Shown piece after piece: positions 62,408-64,000 of a DNA stretch of 64,000 nucleotides. The notes beneath the pieces are model-generated. The model was not told where the DNA came from. It worked only from the letters and a program-made list of their open reading frames with translations, and did not search any database. The first letter of the stretch is position 1. Every line of letters begins with the position of its first letter. The position numbers and the translations under genes are program-made. The stretch comes from Pagrus major (taxonomy: Eukaryota; Chordata; Actinopteri; Spariformes; Sparidae). The stretch is taken from NCBI RefSeq assembly GCF_040436345.1, contig NC_133224.1, forward strand, positions 13,601,703 through 13,665,702. Reading direction: 5' to 3'.

Positions 62408-63042
62408 ACAGACACACACACAGGTTGTCATCATCTTGCTCAGCTCTAAAAACCTGAACCATTGCTATTCAAATTAAAAGACTTTACATCCAACACACTC
62501 ACCTTGTGTGTCTGGCTGCTCCAGGGCTCTTTGTTCAGAAGCAGAGCCAGGCTGTGGGACATTCCCAGCAGGCACCGCGGCAGGGCGTGGTCAGTGAGTG
62601 ACTCCTCACCGTACAGACTGTGTTGTAGAGCTTTGGGCTTTGAGCCGGGTTGCCATGGGGACCACTGGGCCCTAATGCCAAGAAGGAGGGGCATGAAGTG
62701 GTCACCCCAGGCAACTACAGCAGCACCAAAAACCTGAAACAGGAAGTCTGTGGCCTGCAGAAAAATAAGAGAAATCTACATTCAGCTAGTCAGAATATAA
62801 AATACTATCTGTAATGAGTGAGTCTGACCAGGTTTCAAGAGCTTTTGTCTTTGGCCTGCTGAACACCCATACATCTGGTATAAGGCATTATCTCACCAAA
62901 CAATACCTCTGGTTCTGCTGCATGTTTTCAATCCTTTTTTTCAGACTGTCCACTATGAGTCCAACAACACTGACATCATCATCAGACAATGTGACTAACA
63001 AAGAGTGTAACAGGATCCCGAGCAGGAAACAGCTAACTTTTC
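59866..63042 (-). CDS. focad: Focadhesin, last exons (partial, continues past the window)
   Basis: Minus-strand exons, 5' to 3': about 63042-62897 (tentative), 62754-62503, 62354-62279 and 59939-59866. The second encodes ATDFLFQVFGAAVVAW, HFMPLLLGIRAQWSPWQP and ends SSQTHK. The third begins FIDWLLSITEGPEQCL. The last ends EFKKKAVWTRAYGW and stop. Phases agree (0, 0, 1), with GT-AG borders; the acceptor at 62755 follows a good pyrimidine tract. The fourth candidate, KVSCFLLGILLHSLL to NQRYCL, has a matching phase-0 donor but a poor acceptor. I recognise this text as the FOCAD C-terminus. Focadhesin is a large HEAT-like protein reported at focal adhesions and as a partner of the SKI RNA-decay complex. 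It lies tail to tail with HACD4, as in human. Confidence 0.85.
60181..60393. mobile_element. Tc1/mariner-type terminal remnant in the last FOCAD intron
   Basis: 'gggggtgaatatgtatacaa' at the left and 'gggggtgaatactttttata' followed by 'ggcactgta' at the right are the familiar ends of fish Tc1-like elements. No transposase is left. Confidence 0.65.
61511..61655. repeat. 17-bp minisatellite in the last FOCAD intron
   Basis: About 8.5 units of ACTGAGGC(T/A)GGACACAG. Two variants, T and A at the ninth base, alternate as T-A-T-A-A-T-A-A. Open frames on the minus strand (SLCPASVCVLPQSV) are by-products. Confidence 0.95.
62360..62421. repeat. (CA)n microsatellite abutting a FOCAD splice acceptor
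   Basis: On the minus strand this TG run ends in GTGTCTCAG directly before the exon at 62354, so it replaces the usual pyrimidine tract. Length variation here could affect splicing. Confidence 0.9.
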
Positions 63043-63244
63043 CTGATGTTGTAGGATGTGTTTTGTTTAAGTACATTTGTGGATTTCTATGATTTGAACA
63101 TTGTTGGAAACATTTGGGCTCAGTACACAACTCAACAAAATATATAACAATGACCTAGCCGTTTTTAGACATTTCAATGCAGAACTCTTACATATTGTAT
63201 CTGTAAGGGCTGGCCACCATTCATGGATAACAACCTTTGTGATA

Positions 63245-63888
63245 TTCTAGGTGCTGTATCGTAGGCAACTGGACTTGTTTCAGTTTTTTGAAGACGTTTC
63301 ACCTCTCATCCAAGAGGCTTCTTCAGTTCTAACTAACTGGAGGGGAGTTGCAGGCTTTTAAACTCTGTGTGGGAGTGTCCTTACAGAGTCGTTAAGGACA
63401 CGTGTGAGCTCTGAGTTTCAGAGTCCTTAGGGCCACTTGTGGGTTGTTGACCCAACCGGCCTTCATGTGGGTTGCTTGGGCTAGGTGAGCCCAGGTGTGA
63501 ATGGTTGTTAAGCTGTCTGGGGAGAGACCTCAGTACTGCATTGTAGGTGGGTGATAAGTAATGTCGTAGGCCACCTCCTCTGTTTAAAGACGGTCATTCC
63601 AGTTTGACATAGATGGATTCCTTTACTCCTCTTTCAAACCAGATGTCTTCTCTGGACAATATGTTTACATTGTTGTCCTCAAAGGAATGATTTTTCTCCT
63701 TCAGATGTAAGTGGACAGCAGAGTCTTCAAGTGGCCCTAACGAATCTGTAAGGACACTCCCACACAGAGTTTAAAAGCCTGCAAACTCCCCTCCAGTTAG
63801 TTAGAACTGAAAAAGCCTCCTAGATGAGAGGTGAAATGTCTTCAAGAAACTGAAACAAGTCCAGTTGCCTACGATACAGCACCTAGAA
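63245..63888 (-). mobile_element. Penelope-like element relic with GIY-YIG endonuclease fragment
   Basis: Flanks 63245-63394 and 63738-63888 are inverted copies (CTAGGTGCTGTATCGTAGGC and its reverse). Between them the minus strand encodes AVHLHLKEKNHSFEDNN, ILSREDIWFERGVKESIYVK and, after a stop codon at 63594-63596, PSLNRGGGLRHYLSPTYN. I recognise this as the C-terminal GIY-YIG endonuclease region of fish Penelope-like retroelements. The reverse transcriptase is missing. Dead element. Confidence 0.75.
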
Positions 63889-64000
63889 TTACCATGACCC
63901 GGATGACTGAGAACCTTCATCAACGACCTTTGTGATAGTTTATGTTTCTTGCTTACTTATTATTTCAGTTATCTTAAGTGAAATAAGACCTTTTGATGTT

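Noticed and set aside
62814-63092. 92-codon plus-strand ORF
   Set aside because: Antisense to the candidate FOCAD exon at 62897-63042; no family similarity of its own.
1-64000. CRISPR arrays, tRNA or rRNA genes, bacterial-type operons
   Set aside because: None seen. The regular repeats present are eukaryotic micro- and minisatellites without unique spacers, and I found no cloverleaf with A and B boxes.

Overview
The window is vertebrate nuclear DNA, almost certainly from a teleost fish and probably a spiny-rayed (percomorph) one. The evidence is intron-split genes with consensus splice sites, the gene order HACD4-FOCAD, an intronless TRIM35-like RING/B-box/PRY-SPRY gene of a type expanded in fish, and dense interspersed repeats that I recognise from memory as teleost families. 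There is no prokaryotic gene organisation, CRISPR array or recognisable tRNA/rRNA.

Bases about 14-31226 are a tandem segmental duplication with three unequal copies. The ancestral unit has a left module (repeat-rich DNA plus a minus-strand TRIM gene) and a right module (poly-G block, GA-rich minisatellite, a small CpG-containing ORF and an LTR-like tail). Copy 1 (14-12734) has both modules and an intact 468-codon TRIM gene (6769-8175). Copy 2 (12735-23008) has lost about 3.2 kb containing the TRIM gene but keeps the right module. Copy 3 (23009-31226) keeps a TRIM gene broken by a 7-bp deletion and lacks the right module. The module junction in copy 1 is a 24-bp-arm palindrome (8384-8435), and the rearrangement points of copies 2 and 3 fall in or beside the matching palindrome. 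Copy 3 also carries a perfect 22-bp-arm hairpin (27912-27966) that looks like a template-switch mutation.

Bases 31227-35830 are repeat-rich intergenic DNA. A 1521-codon intronless minus-strand ORF (35831-40396) encodes a large disordered protein with a C-terminal DP-x-TG-x-Y repeat of the C4orf54/PROB1 (DUF4585) kind. Bases 40400-52000 are mostly intergenic and hold MITE-like repeats, a weak transposon-like ORF at 44395 and about 1 kb of tetranucleotide repeat (49728-50739).

Bases 52077-59004 carry a seven-exon plus-strand gene that I reconstruct as HACD4 (very-long-chain 3-hydroxyacyl-CoA dehydratase), with matching intron phases and both catalytic residues. It faces, tail to tail, the last exons of FOCAD on the minus strand (59866 to about 63042, continuing beyond the window). 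This convergent order is also that of human 9p21. The right end holds a relic of a Penelope-like element (63245-63888) with a GIY-YIG endonuclease fragment between inverted flanks.

I found no unknown multi-gene system. The most informative features are the palindrome-centred instability of the TRIM duplication and the hammerhead-like motifs in the retroelement remnants. Identities of repeat families are from memory and need a repeat-library search.
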